The notes: generated from the sequence alone by a model not told the origin. DNA of 8,401 bases from an uncultured Microbacterium sp. (GCA_937988695.1 CALKHM010000306.1:1-8401), one strand, 5' to 3'; counted from the first letter of the stretch, positions 1 to 6,273 are shown. Numbers and translations: made by a program.

Positions 1-290
1 CGCCATGCCGCCAGGTGAGGAGCCGCCGGGTCCGCGGCGAACCGCTGCAGGTGCTCGGGGCTCTGCCAGTATGACAGCAGCAGCGTCGTGCGCCCGAACC
101 AGTTGTGGAAACCCAGCATGCCCGCCTCGGGATTCTTCGACAGGTGGATCAGCATCCTCGGCATCGCGAGGAACACGCGCGCGAGACGGCCGAGCTGCCA
201 CCACTTGTTCGCGCGCATCCCGATGAGGAACACCGTCACCGTCTCGCTCTCGGGACGGGCGGTGAACCGCCCGGGGAACACCTGTGCCAT
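1..290 (-). CDS. DUF4188 / monooxygenase-like protein, N-terminal part (runs off left edge)
   Basis: The minus strand is open from an ATG at 288-290 to the window edge, giving 96 codons with no stop. The protein begins MAQVFPGRFTARPESETVTV and continues through FLIGMRANKWW and FLAMPRMLIHL to HNWFGRTTLLLSYWQS. These are the usual landmarks of the DUF4188 family, small ferredoxin-fold proteins related to antibiotic-biosynthesis monooxygenases. The substrate is unknown, and in this family a catalytic role is mostly assumed rather than shown. About half to two thirds of the protein should be present; the C-terminus lies outside. A weak ribosome site (AAGGA, about 12 bases upstream) is visible. 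The gene is divergent from a TetR regulator across a palindromic operator, so it is very likely that regulator's target. Confidence is high for the family and low for any specific function. Confidence 0.85.
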   Translation of the reverse strand, partial: MAQVFPGRFTARPESETVTVFLIGMRANKWWQLGRLARVFLAMPRMLIHLSKNPEAGMLGFHNWFGRTTLLLSYWQSPEHLQRFAADPAAPHLAAW

Positions 291-306
291 GACCTGCTCG
301 CATCCT

Positions 307-336
307 TCGTAACACTGTTATAAAACAACGTTACGA
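307..336. promoter_or_regulatory. Palindromic operator of the TetR regulator in the divergent promoter region
   Basis: The 30 bases form two 15-base half sites, TCGTAACACTGTTAT (307-321) and AAAACAACGTTACGA (322-336), with 12 of 15 positions complementary. The outer seven (TCGTAAC/GTTACGA) are perfect, as is an inner block TGTT/AACA. It is the only AT-rich stretch in the neighbourhood. Its core supplies -10-like hexamers in both directions: TATAAA at 319-324 (plus) and TATAAC at 322-317 (minus). TACGAT at 332-337 is a second plus-strand option. A TetR dimer bound here would cover both promoters, so autoregulation and control of the DUF4188 gene are expected. The inverted repeat is seen directly; the binding partner is inferred from position. 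Confidence 0.75.
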
Positions 337-349
337 TATGATGCTCGGC

Positions 350-952
350 ATGGCAAGACCCGTTGTGCATGACGCCGCCCTGCGCGATCGGCTGATGGAT
401 GCCGCGACCTCGGCGATCGAGCGCGACGGCGCTGAGGGACTCGTGCTCCGCGAGCTCGCGGCGGAATGCGGCACCTCGACATCGGCGGTCTACGCCCTGT
501 TCGGGGGCAAACCACAGCTGCTGGCCGCGGGCGTGGCCCACGCGTTAGCCTCATTCGGGTCTGCCCAGCGCGACGCGGCACCGCAGGGGCTGCGTGCACT
601 CGGCATCGCCTACCGTGCGTGGGCGCTCACGCACCCGACGCTATACGGCATGATGTTCGGCTCGGCGAGCACATCCGCGCAGGCGACCTGCACCCCGGAC
701 GGCCAACCCGACGTCGGGGAGCTCGCCATGGTCCCCTTGCGCGAGGCCGTCGCCGCCGCGCAACGGGCGGGCGTGATGACCGACGTGCCGCTGGAGATCG
801 CCGCCGCCGCCATCTGGGGACAGGTGCACGGGCTGGTCAGCCTGCAACTGGCCGGCATCTCCCCCACCGGGCTCGACTGGGACGCCGCCTACGACTGCGT
901 CCTCGACACCGTCGCACGCAGTTGGAGCGCACCGGCCGGCGGCGTCGAGTGA
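350..952 (+). CDS. TetR/AcrR-family transcriptional regulator with WHG C-terminal domain
   Basis: The product is a 200-residue repressor-type protein. Residues 10-55 form the TetR DNA-binding domain: after helix 1 (LRDRLMDAATSAIERDG) comes the helix-turn-helix ELAAECGTSTSAVYALFGGK. The C-terminal ligand-binding part matches the TetR WHG domain, with AYRAWALTHPTLYGMMFG near 88-104 and the eponymous W156...H160-G161 in WGQVHGLVSLQLAG. The length is normal for the family. In-frame ATGs also exist at 338 and 341. I chose 350 because family members usually begin MARP or similar just before this helix, and the earlier ATGs almost touch the operator; none has a clear Shine-Dalgarno, so a short-leader or leaderless message is possible. 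It is divergent from the DUF4188 gene and likely represses both. The inducer is unknown. Confidence 0.9.
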   Translation: MARPVVHDAALRDRLMDAATSAIERDGAEGLVLRELAAECGTSTSAVYALFGGKPQLLAAGVAHALASFGSAQRDAAPQGLRALGIAYRAWALTHPTLYGMMFGSASTSAQATCTPDGQPDVGELAMVPLREAVAAAQRAGVMTDVPLEIAAAAIWGQVHGLVSLQLAGISPTGLDWDAAYDCVLDTVARSWSAPAGGVE

Positions 953-1006
953 CGACGGATGCCGTGGCTCGCGCTACGTCGGACCGCGGTGACGCCTCGG
1001 TCACAG

Positions 1007-1074
1007 CTGCGCACAATGGCACGTTCCTCGCACGAATCGCGGGATTCTGTGCGCAGAACGCGCACTCGTGCGAG
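1007..1074. repeat. Interleaved inverted repeats in the convergent TetR-folD gap; possible bidirectional terminator
   Basis: This lies in the 132-base gap between two converging genes. Two perfect 9-bp inverted repeats are interleaved as A-B-A'-B': CTGCGCACA (1007-1015) with TGTGCGCAG (1048-1056), and CTCGCACGA (1027-1035) with TCGTGCGAG (1066-1074). Two smaller alternatives use the same bases: GAATC-GCGG-GATTC (1034-1047) and GTGCGC-AGAAC-GCGCAC (1049-1065). The sets cannot all form at once unless as a pseudoknot. There is no U-tract in either direction. A bidirectional terminator or a dispersed palindromic element are both plausible; only the pairing is seen directly. Confidence 0.5.
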
Positions 1075-1084
1075 CATGCCGCGG

Positions 1085-1966
1085 TCAGCCTGCGGCGCGT
1101 TCGGCGGCCTCGACGACATTGGTCATGAGCAGGGCGACGGTCATCGGGCCCACGCCGCCGGGATTCGGCGACAGCCATCCGGCGACCTCGGCCACCGCCG
1201 GGTCCACGTCGCCGTATACCTTGTCCTTCCCGGTCTCGGGGTCGGTCTGCCGCGTCACGCCCACGTCGAGCACCGCAGCGCCCGGCTTCACGTCCTCGGC
1301 CCGCACGATGTGCTTGACTCCCGCCGCGGCCACGATCACATCCGCCTGCCGCAGATACGACGGCAGATCCACTGTGCCGGTGTGCGTGAGCGTGACCGTG
1401 GCATTGATCTCCCGCCGCGTGAGCAGCAGCCCGATCGACCGCCCGATCGTCACGCCGCGGCCGACCACCACCACGTGCTTGCCCTTCAGGTCGTAGTCAT
1501 TGCGCAGCAGCAGCTCGATCACACCCCGCGGCGTGCACGGCAACGGCGTGGTGATCGGAGCGTTCACGTTCAACACCAGTCGGCCGAGGTTCGTCGGATG
1601 CAGCCCATCAGCATCCTTGGCCGGATCGATCCGCTCGAGGATCGCATCGGTGTCCAGATGCTTCGGCAGCGGCAACTGCACGATGTACCCATGACACGCC
1701 GGATCGGCGTTGAGCCGGTCGATCTCTGCCTCCACCTCGGCCTGCGTCGACTCGGCAGGCAGCTCGACCTGGATCGAGTTCATCCCGATCGCCTCCGACT
1801 GCCGGTGCTTCATTCCCACATACAGCTGCGACGCGGGATCCGCACCCACCAGCACCGTCGCGATCCCCGGGGTGATCCCCCGCGCCTTCAAGGCCGCCAC
1901 CCGCTCGGTCAGCTCCGCCTTGATCGCCGCCGATGCGGCCTTGCCATCCAGCCTCGCTGCTGTCAT
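1085..1966 (-). CDS. folD: Bifunctional methylene-THF dehydrogenase / methenyl-THF cyclohydrolase
   Basis: The product is a cytoplasmic one-carbon enzyme of 293 residues, normal for FolD. It oxidises 5,10-methylene-THF with NADP to 5,10-methenyl-THF and hydrolyses that to 10-formyl-THF for purine and formyl-Met-tRNA synthesis. The catalytic Tyr49 and Lys53 are in LYVGMKHRQSEAIGM, the substrate-loop motif GYIVQLPLPKHLD is at 93-105 and KDADGLHP at 117-124. The Rossmann motif VVVVGRGVTIGRSIGLLL (165-182) binds NADP, and the C-terminal signature PNPGGVGPMT is at 267-276. The start at 1966 was preferred over an in-frame ATG at 1990 because AGGAG sits seven bases upstream and MTAARLDGKA is the usual FolD beginning. 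It lies 122 bases downstream of glyA on the same strand and is probably cotranscribed with it and under the ZTP switch, although a strong hairpin lies between them. Confidence 0.97.
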   Translation of the reverse strand: MTAARLDGKAASAAIKAELTERVAALKARGITPGIATVLVGADPASQLYVGMKHRQSEAIGMNSIQVELPAESTQAEVEAEIDRLNADPACHGYIVQLPLPKHLDTDAILERIDPAKDADGLHPTNLGRLVLNVNAPITTPLPCTPRGVIELLLRNDYDLKGKHVVVVGRGVTIGRSIGLLLTRREINATVTLTHTGTVDLPSYLRQADVIVAAAGVKHIVRAEDVKPGAAVLDVGVTRQTDPETGKDKVYGDVDPAVAEVAGWLSPNPGGVGPMTVALLMTNVVEAAERAAG

Positions 1967-1973
1967 CGTTCGT

Positions 1974-1978
1974 CTCCT
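1974..1978 (-). promoter_or_regulatory. Ribosome binding site that fixes the folD start
   Basis: On the minus strand this reads AGGAG, seven bases before the ATG at 1966. An upstream in-frame ATG at 1990 would place this site inside the coding region and has no Shine-Dalgarno of its own, so 1966 is the supported start. Confidence 0.75.
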
Positions 1979-1997
1979 GTCGCTGGTCACCGCCCGC

Positions 1998-2062
1998 GAG
2001 AGTGCATCTGACGGACGAGAGTATGGGTGTTACCCGCTCCCTCGTCCGTCAGATGCACTCTC
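1998..2062 (-). repeat. Long hairpin with perfect 22-bp arms between glyA and folD
   Basis: The arms 1998-2019 and 2041-2062 are perfect reverse complements over 22 bases (outer ends GAGAGTGCATC and GATGCACTCTC). Beyond them the pairing resumes after one mismatch (CG at 1995-1996 with CG at 2064-2065). Inside the 21-base apex is a second small stem GGGT-GTT-ACCC (2025-2035). A direct repeat CGAGAGT occurs at 1997-2003 and 2016-2022. In the glyA-folD message the structure begins about 26 bases after the glyA stop and ends about 20 bases before the folD ribosome site. No U-tract follows on either strand, so it is not a textbook intrinsic terminator. It could be an attenuator, an mRNA-end stabiliser or processing site, or a small palindromic repeat element. 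The pairing is certain and the role is open. Confidence 0.85.
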
Positions 2063-2088
2063 ACGAGACGCGGGAGGGGCGGATGTCG

Positions 2089-3363
2089 CTACTGGTGCAG
2101 GTCGGGATACAGCGGGAACGCGGCGGTCAGCGCCGCGACCCGGGCGCGCAACGCGGGCAGGTCGGGGTTCGGCTTCAGCGCCTCGGCGATCACGTCGGCG
2201 ATCTCGGCGAACTCAGCATCGCCGAATCCGCGGGTCGCCAGCGCCGGCGTGCCGATGCGCAGGCCCGACGTGATCATCGGCGGCCGCGGATCGTTCGGCA
2301 CGGCATTGCGGTTGACCGTGATGTGGATCTCGTGCAGCAGGTCCTCGGCCTGCTTGCCGTCGATCTCGGCGTCACGCAGATCGACCAGCACGAGATGCAC
2401 GTCGGTGCCGCCGGAGCGCACCTTCACCCCGGCCTCGGCGACGTCGGCCCGCGCGAGCCGGTCGGCGAGGATCTTCGCGCCGGAGACGACCCGTTCCTGG
2501 CGCTCCTTGAACTCGGGAGAGCCCGCGATCTTGAACGCCGTGGCCTTCGCGGCGATCACGTGCATGAGCGGACCGCCCTGCTGCCCGGGGAAGACGGCGG
2601 TGTTGATCTTCTTCGCGAGGTCCGCGTCGTTGGTGAGGATGAAGCCCGAGCGCGGGCCCCCGATCGTCTTGTGCACGGTCGAGGACACGACGTGCGCGTA
2701 CGGCACCGGCGACGGGTGCAGACCCGCGGCCACGAGCCCGGCGAAGTGCGCCATGTCCACCCACAGGTAGGCGCCCACCTCGTCGGCGATCTCGCGGAAG
2801 CGCTGGAAGTCGAGCTGCCGCGGGTATGCTGACCAGCCGGCGATGATGACCTTGGGCTTGTGCTCGACGGCGAGGCGACGCACCTCGTCCATGTCGATCA
2901 GAGACGTTGCCGGGTCGACGCCGTAGGCGACCACGTTGTACAGGCGCCCCGAGAAGTTGATCTTCATGCCGTGGGTGAGATGACCACCCTGGTCAAGCGA
3001 CAGACCGAGCAGCGTGTCGCCCGGACGCGCGAGCGCGTGCAGGACGGCCGCGTTCGCGGTCGCGCCGGAGTGCGGCTGCACGTTGGCGTAGCCGGCGCCG
3101 AAGAGTTCCTTGGCCCGGGAGATCGCAAGCTCCTCGGCGACGTCGACCTCTTCGCAGCCGCCGTAATACCGCTTGCCCGGGTACCCCTCCGCGTACTTGT
3201 TCGTGAGCACCGACCCCTGCGACTGCAGCACGGAGACGGGAACGAAGTTCTCAGAGGCGATCATCTCGAGATACGAGCGCTGGCGATCGAGCTCTCGCTC
3301 GAGCACCTCGGCGATCTCGGGATCGACCTCGGAGAGAGGGGCGTTGAAATAACGGTCGGTCAC
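2089..3363 (-). CDS. glyA: Serine hydroxymethyltransferase
   Basis: The product is a PLP enzyme that interconverts serine + THF and glycine + 5,10-methylene-THF in the cytoplasm, the main one-carbon entry point. With the GTG start it is 424 residues, normal for bacterial GlyA. Motifs in order: YLEMIASENFVP near 31-42, the YAEGYPGKRYYGG loop near 57-69, QPHSGATANAAV, VDMAHFAGLVAAG with the PLP Asp203 and His206, the Schiff-base Lys232 in SSTVHKTIGGPRSG, and TSGLRIGTPALATRG near the C-terminus. The ATG at 3369 has its GAGGAG only one base upstream, too close to work. The in-frame GTG at 3363 is seven bases from it and gives MTDRYFNAPLSEVD, a typical family N-terminus, so GTG is preferred. It is the first gene after the ZTP riboswitch, and folD follows it. 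Confidence 0.97.
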   Translation of the reverse strand: MTDRYFNAPLSEVDPEIAEVLERELDRQRSYLEMIASENFVPVSVLQSQGSVLTNKYAEGYPGKRYYGGCEEVDVAEELAISRAKELFGAGYANVQPHSGATANAAVLHALARPGDTLLGLSLDQGGHLTHGMKINFSGRLYNVVAYGVDPATSLIDMDEVRRLAVEHKPKVIIAGWSAYPRQLDFQRFREIADEVGAYLWVDMAHFAGLVAAGLHPSPVPYAHVVSSTVHKTIGGPRSGFILTNDADLAKKINTAVFPGQQGGPLMHVIAAKATAFKIAGSPEFKERQERVVSGAKILADRLARADVAEAGVKVRSGGTDVHLVLVDLRDAEIDGKQAEDLLHEIHITVNRNAVPNDPRPPMITSGLRIGTPALATRGFGDAEFAEIADVIAEALKPNPDLPALRARVAALTAAFPLYPDLHQ

Positions 3364-3370
3364 GGGCATT

Positions 3371-3376
3371 CTCCTC
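3371..3376 (-). promoter_or_regulatory. glyA ribosome binding site, supporting a GTG start and possibly switch-controlled
   Basis: On the minus strand this reads GAGGAG, seven bases before GTG (3361-3363) but only one base before ATG (3367-3369). It can pair with an upstream pyrimidine run: transcript UCUCUUU (3401-3395) against GAGGAGA (3376-3370), seven pairs including two G-U, closing an 18-base loop. Such a helix would hide the ribosome site when the riboswitch is empty. The pairing is read from the sequence; the regulatory role is inferred. Confidence 0.6.
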
Positions 3377-3410
3377 GACTCGGCACCTGCACGGAAAGAG
3401 ATTCACATCG

Positions 3411-3480
3411 GCCCAGGCGTGCGGTCGAATGCCGGTCGGTCGCTTCCCGGTGGTGGTCCACCTCAACGCCAGTCGCGACG
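3411..3480 (-). ncRNA. ZTP riboswitch (pfl motif) in the glyA leader
   Basis: Read on the minus strand, the leader contains the hallmarks of the ZTP/ZMP riboswitch in order. GUCGC (3479-3475), GACUGGCG, and GCGAC (3443-3439) form P1 by GUCGC/GCGAC pairing. P2 is GGUGG-ACCA-CCACC, followed by the conserved CCGGGAAGCGAC. A second subdomain ends in ACGCCUGGGC at 3411. The GGCG of GACUGGCG can form the conserved pseudoknot with CGCC near the 3' end. ZTP/ZMP accumulates when 10-formyl-THF is short, and known examples switch on folate one-carbon genes such as glyA and folD, exactly the genes downstream. The aptamer ends 34 bases before the ribosome site and no terminator is visible in between, so control is probably translational. 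Confidence 0.93.
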
Positions 3481-3485
3481 TTTCG

Positions 3486-3491
3486 AGCATA
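3486..3491 (-). promoter_or_regulatory. Candidate -10 element of the glyA-folD promoter
   Basis: On the minus strand TATGCT fits the actinobacterial TANNNT pattern and lies about seven bases before the 5' edge of the riboswitch, where the transcript would need to start. The -35 region is poor (TGAGCG at 17-base spacing). The call rests mainly on position. Confidence 0.5.
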
Positions 3492-3528
3492 CCCGATCCC
3501 GGCTCTGGCGCTCACCTCCCGGGTTTGT

Positions 3529-3534
3529 TAGTGT
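3529..3534 (+). promoter_or_regulatory. Candidate -10 of a leaderless promoter for the hexosaminidase operon
   Basis: TAGTGT (TANNNT) is followed by exactly seven bases and then the ATG at 3542, the spacing expected when transcription starts on the initiator codon. No Shine-Dalgarno precedes this ATG. Leaderless messages of this type are common in actinobacteria. No convincing -35 is seen. Confidence 0.45.
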
Positions 3535-3541
3535 CCCTTAC

Positions 3542-5053
3542 ATGACAGCACTGGTCCCCGTCCCCGCGTCGCAGACGACGGATGCCACGGCCGCCCCCTT
3601 CACCCTCACCGCGTCGACGCGACTGGTGGCAGCGCCGAGCTCGCACGCCACGGCGGTCCTGGCCGCCGCGGCGCTGGCTCCCCTCATCGGCCGCACCCTC
3701 GAGATCATCGACGATCTGCCCGCAACAGGCAGTGACATCGTGCTGGAAGAGGTCGCCGAGGGGGGCCCCGAGGCATATCGCCTGACCGCGAGCGCCGACG
3801 GGGTGCGCATCGCCGGCGGCGGCCAGGCAGGGGTCTTCTACGGCGTGCAGACCCTCGTGCAGCTGGTGGCGGCATCCGCCACGATCCAGGCCACCGTCAT
3901 CGACGATGCGCCACGCTTCGCGTACCGCGGGGTGATGCTCGACGTCGCGCGGCACTTCTTCCCGCTCGAGACCGTGACCGGTTACATCGACCGCGCCGCC
4001 GCGTTGAAGTTCAACGCGCTGCACCTGCACCTGACCGACGACCAGGGCTGGCGCATCGAGCTGGCCACCCATCCCGAGCTCACCCGAACGGCCAGCGCCA
4101 CAGCCATCGGCGGCGACCCCGGCGGATTCTTCACGAAGGACGACTACGCCCGCATCATCGCCCACGCCGCCGCGCGGCACATGATCGTGGTTCCCGAGGT
4201 CGACGGCCCCGGGCACACGCACGCGGTGGGCCTGTCCCACCCGGAGCTCGTCGAAGCGCCGGTCATCACGGAGCACATCACCGACGTCATCGAGGCCTAC
4301 GGCGGCGGGATGCCGCAGTCCGGCCGGCCCTACACAGGGCTGGCCGTCGGCTTTTCGTCGCTGCGGATCCACGACGAGGCCACGTATGCGTTCCTCGGCG
4401 ACGTGTACCGCGAACTGGCGGAGATGACGCCGGGCCCGTACCTGCACGTCGGCGGCGACGAAGCACTGGGCACCGATCCCGCCGACTTCGCCGTGTTCAT
4501 GTCGCGGGCGACCAGGATGGTCACAGACCTCGGCAAGACGCCGATCGCCTGGCACGAGGCGGGGGCTGTGGCCGACCTGTCCCCCGACACGATCGGACAG
4601 TACTGGGGATACGTCGCCCCGGCCGACGGGATGGACGAGAAGGCACGCGCGTTCACGCAGCGAGGCTCCCGCGTGATCCTCTCCCCGGCCGATGCGATCT
4701 ACCTGGACATGAAACTCGACCCGGACAGCCCGCTCGGGCTGACCTGGGCCGACGGACCGACCAGCGTGCGCGACTCCTACGCGTGGGAGCCCGCCGAGCT
4801 GATCCACGGGATCGACGAGCGCGACATCCTCGGCATCGAGGCGCCGATGTGGAGCGAGACGCTGCGCACCGCCGCCGATCTGGACAGCCAGGCCTTTCCC
4901 CGCATCGCCTCCGCGGCCGAGATCGGATGGTCGCCGGCTCGCCACGAGCAGCGGACGTGGGAGTCGTTCCGTTCCCGAGTCGGTGGGCTCGCAGCGCTCT
5001 GGCGCCGCCAGGGCATCGCCTTCACCCGGGCAGCCGAGATCGACTGGTCCTGA
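3542..5053 (+). CDS. Glycoside hydrolase family 20 beta-N-acetylhexosaminidase, cytoplasmic
   Basis: The product has 503 residues and releases terminal beta-linked GlcNAc (or GalNAc) by substrate-assisted catalysis. Residues about 15-120 form the GH20 N-terminal alpha/beta domain (VRIAGGGQAGVFYGVQTLVQL). The catalytic barrel starts at RFAYRGVMLDVARHFF with the substrate-binding Arg129 and continues through FNALHLHLTDDQGWRIE and VVPEVDGPGHTHA. The catalytic Asp306-Glu307 pair is in LHVGGDEALG. Trp residues of the sugar pocket appear in YWGY, YAWEP and APMWSE, and SAAEIGWSP closes the domain. There is no signal peptide or membrane segment, so it should act inside the cell on imported chito- or muro-oligosaccharides. 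The frame extends upstream to 3419, but those codons would overlap the riboswitch and promoters, and MTALVPVP is a natural start. nagA follows two bases later. Confidence 0.93.
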   Translation: MTALVPVPASQTTDATAAPFTLTASTRLVAAPSSHATAVLAAAALAPLIGRTLEIIDDLPATGSDIVLEEVAEGGPEAYRLTASADGVRIAGGGQAGVFYGVQTLVQLVAASATIQATVIDDAPRFAYRGVMLDVARHFFPLETVTGYIDRAAALKFNALHLHLTDDQGWRIELATHPELTRTASATAIGGDPGGFFTKDDYARIIAHAAARHMIVVPEVDGPGHTHAVGLSHPELVEAPVITEHITDVIEAYGGGMPQSGRPYTGLAVGFSSLRIHDEATYAFLGDVYRELAEMTPGPYLHVGGDEALGTDPADFAVFMSRATRMVTDLGKTPIAWHEAGAVADLSPDTIGQYWGYVAPADGMDEKARAFTQRGSRVILSPADAIYLDMKLDPDSPLGLTWADGPTSVRDSYAWEPAELIHGIDERDILGIEAPMWSETLRTAADLDSQAFPRIASAAEIGWSPARHEQRTWESFRSRVGGLAALWRRQGIAFTRAAEIDWS

Positions 5054-5055
5054 GC

Positions 5056-6201
5056 ATGAGCGTCGACCGGGTCATCCATTCCGCGCGGCTCGTCGACGAG
5101 CACGAGGTCACCCCAGACGCATGGGTGGCATTCCAGGGCGGCGTGGTGGCCGGGCTCGGCACCGGCGACGACTGGCGCGCGCTGTCACCGCGGCACGTGG
5201 ACGATGCGGCCGAGGGGTGGCTCACCCCGGGGTTCGTCGACATCCACGGACACGGCGGCGGCGGCGCGTCGTACGACGACGGTGCCGACGCCATCGCCCG
5301 CGCCCGTGCCGTGCACCGCGCACACGGCACGACCCGTGCGGTGCTCTCGCTGGTCACGGCGACGATCGACGACCTCGCCGCGCGCGCTGCCGTGGTCGCC
5401 GACCTCGCCGCCGGTGACGCCACGATCCTCGGCTCGCACCTGGAGGGCCCGTTCCTGGACATCGCGCACAAGGGCGCCCACGCCCCGTCGCTGCTGCGTA
5501 TGCCGGATGCGGCATCCATCGACCGCCTGCTCGATGCGGGAGCCGGCACGATCCGTCAGGTCACCCTCGCCCCCGAGCTTCCCGGCGGCATGGACGCCGT
5601 ACGACTGCTCGCGACCGCCGGAGTCGCTGTCGCCGTCGGCCACACCGATGCCGACGCGCAGGCCGCCCGCGCGGCGTTCGACGCCGGAGCAACGATCCTG
5701 ACGCATGCCTTCAACGCCATGAACGGCATCCATCATCGGGCGCCCGGCCCGGTCGTCGCCGCGCTCGGCGACCCGCGGGTGACGCTCGAGGTCATCGCCG
5801 ACGGAACCCACGTGCATCCCGATGTCATCCGGATGCTGCTGGCCGCGGCCCCGGACCGCATCGCGCTCGTCACCGACGCGATGGCCGCGGCCGGCGCGGC
5901 CGACGGCGACTACCTGCTCGGCGGACTCGCGGTCAGGGTCGACGGCGGCGTCGCACGCCTGGCCGAGGGCGGCGCGATCGCGGGATCCACGCTCACACAG
6001 GACGCCGCGATCCGGCTGATGGTGCACGAGGTCGGGATGCCGCTGCCGGCGGCGGTCGCCGCCGCCACCACCCTGCCCGCAGCCGCCATCGGCGTGGGCG
6101 ACCGTTTCGGCTCGTTGACGCCCGGCCATGCCGCCGACGCCGTGCTGCTGGATGACCGGCTGACCGTGCGGCGGGTGTGGGTCGACGGCGCGCTGGTCTG
6201 A
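5056..6201 (+). CDS. nagA: N-acetylglucosamine-6-phosphate deacetylase
   Basis: The product is a 381-residue amidohydrolase that converts GlcNAc-6-phosphate to glucosamine-6-phosphate and acetate, the committed step of GlcNAc use and peptidoglycan recycling. Metal-site and catalytic residues are in the expected order: His64 and His66 in TPGFVDIHGHGGGG, Glu130 in GSHLEGPFLD, His196 in VGHTDAD, His217 in THAFNAMNG, and Asp274 in VTDAMAAAG. HVHP (252-255) and the GSTLTQD / GSLTPGHAADAVLLD C-terminal motifs are also present. The start at 5056 follows the hexosaminidase stop by two bases with no strong Shine-Dalgarno of its own, which suggests translational coupling. The frame is open back to 4783, but that stretch lies inside the hexosaminidase and lacks NagA character. 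No kinase, PTS or nagB is in the window. Confidence 0.96.
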   Translation: MSVDRVIHSARLVDEHEVTPDAWVAFQGGVVAGLGTGDDWRALSPRHVDDAAEGWLTPGFVDIHGHGGGGASYDDGADAIARARAVHRAHGTTRAVLSLVTATIDDLAARAAVVADLAAGDATILGSHLEGPFLDIAHKGAHAPSLLRMPDAASIDRLLDAGAGTIRQVTLAPELPGGMDAVRLLATAGVAVAVGHTDADAQAARAAFDAGATILTHAFNAMNGIHHRAPGPVVAALGDPRVTLEVIADGTHVHPDVIRMLLAAAPDRIALVTDAMAAAGAADGDYLLGGLAVRVDGGVARLAEGGAIAGSTLTQDAAIRLMVHEVGMPLPAAVAAATTLPAAAIGVGDRFGSLTPGHAADAVLLDDRLTVRRVWVDGALV

Positions 6202-6273
6202 CGCACAGGCGCCGGGTGCGGCATCCATTCCCGTGATCGGTCACCCGACGACGTGCCCCGCAGGCGTGCCTGT

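Noticed and set aside
1998..2062. Insertion-sequence terminal inverted repeats or a MITE with target-site duplication
   Set aside because: The arms are inverted and perfect, but no transposase is nearby, the interior is only 21 bases, and I could not find a convincing flanking direct duplication. It was kept as a hairpin of open origin instead.
1068..2273. Several plus-strand frames across folD and the glyA end
   Set aside because: All are antisense to folD or glyA, which have full conserved motif sets; the frames are Ser/Arg/His-rich shadows.
3419..3541. 41-codon N-terminal extension of the hexosaminidase
   Set aside because: It would overlap the ZTP riboswitch and both promoters, has no ribosome site, and lacks GH20 or signal-peptide character.
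3512..4945. Long open frame on the minus strand (477 codons) opposite the hexosaminidase
   Set aside because: It is antisense to a clear GH20 enzyme, is Val/Gly/Arg/His-rich with no family motif, and would need to coexist with the glyA promoter region. It is a shadow created by GC-rich codon bias.
4783..5055. 91-codon upstream extension of nagA
   Set aside because: It lies wholly inside the hexosaminidase gene in another frame and is Arg-rich; NagA homology begins at MSVDRVIHSARLV.
5185..6228. Minus-strand open frame of 347 codons opposite nagA
   Set aside because: It is a mirror of NagA codons with biased composition and no recognisable domain or ribosome site.
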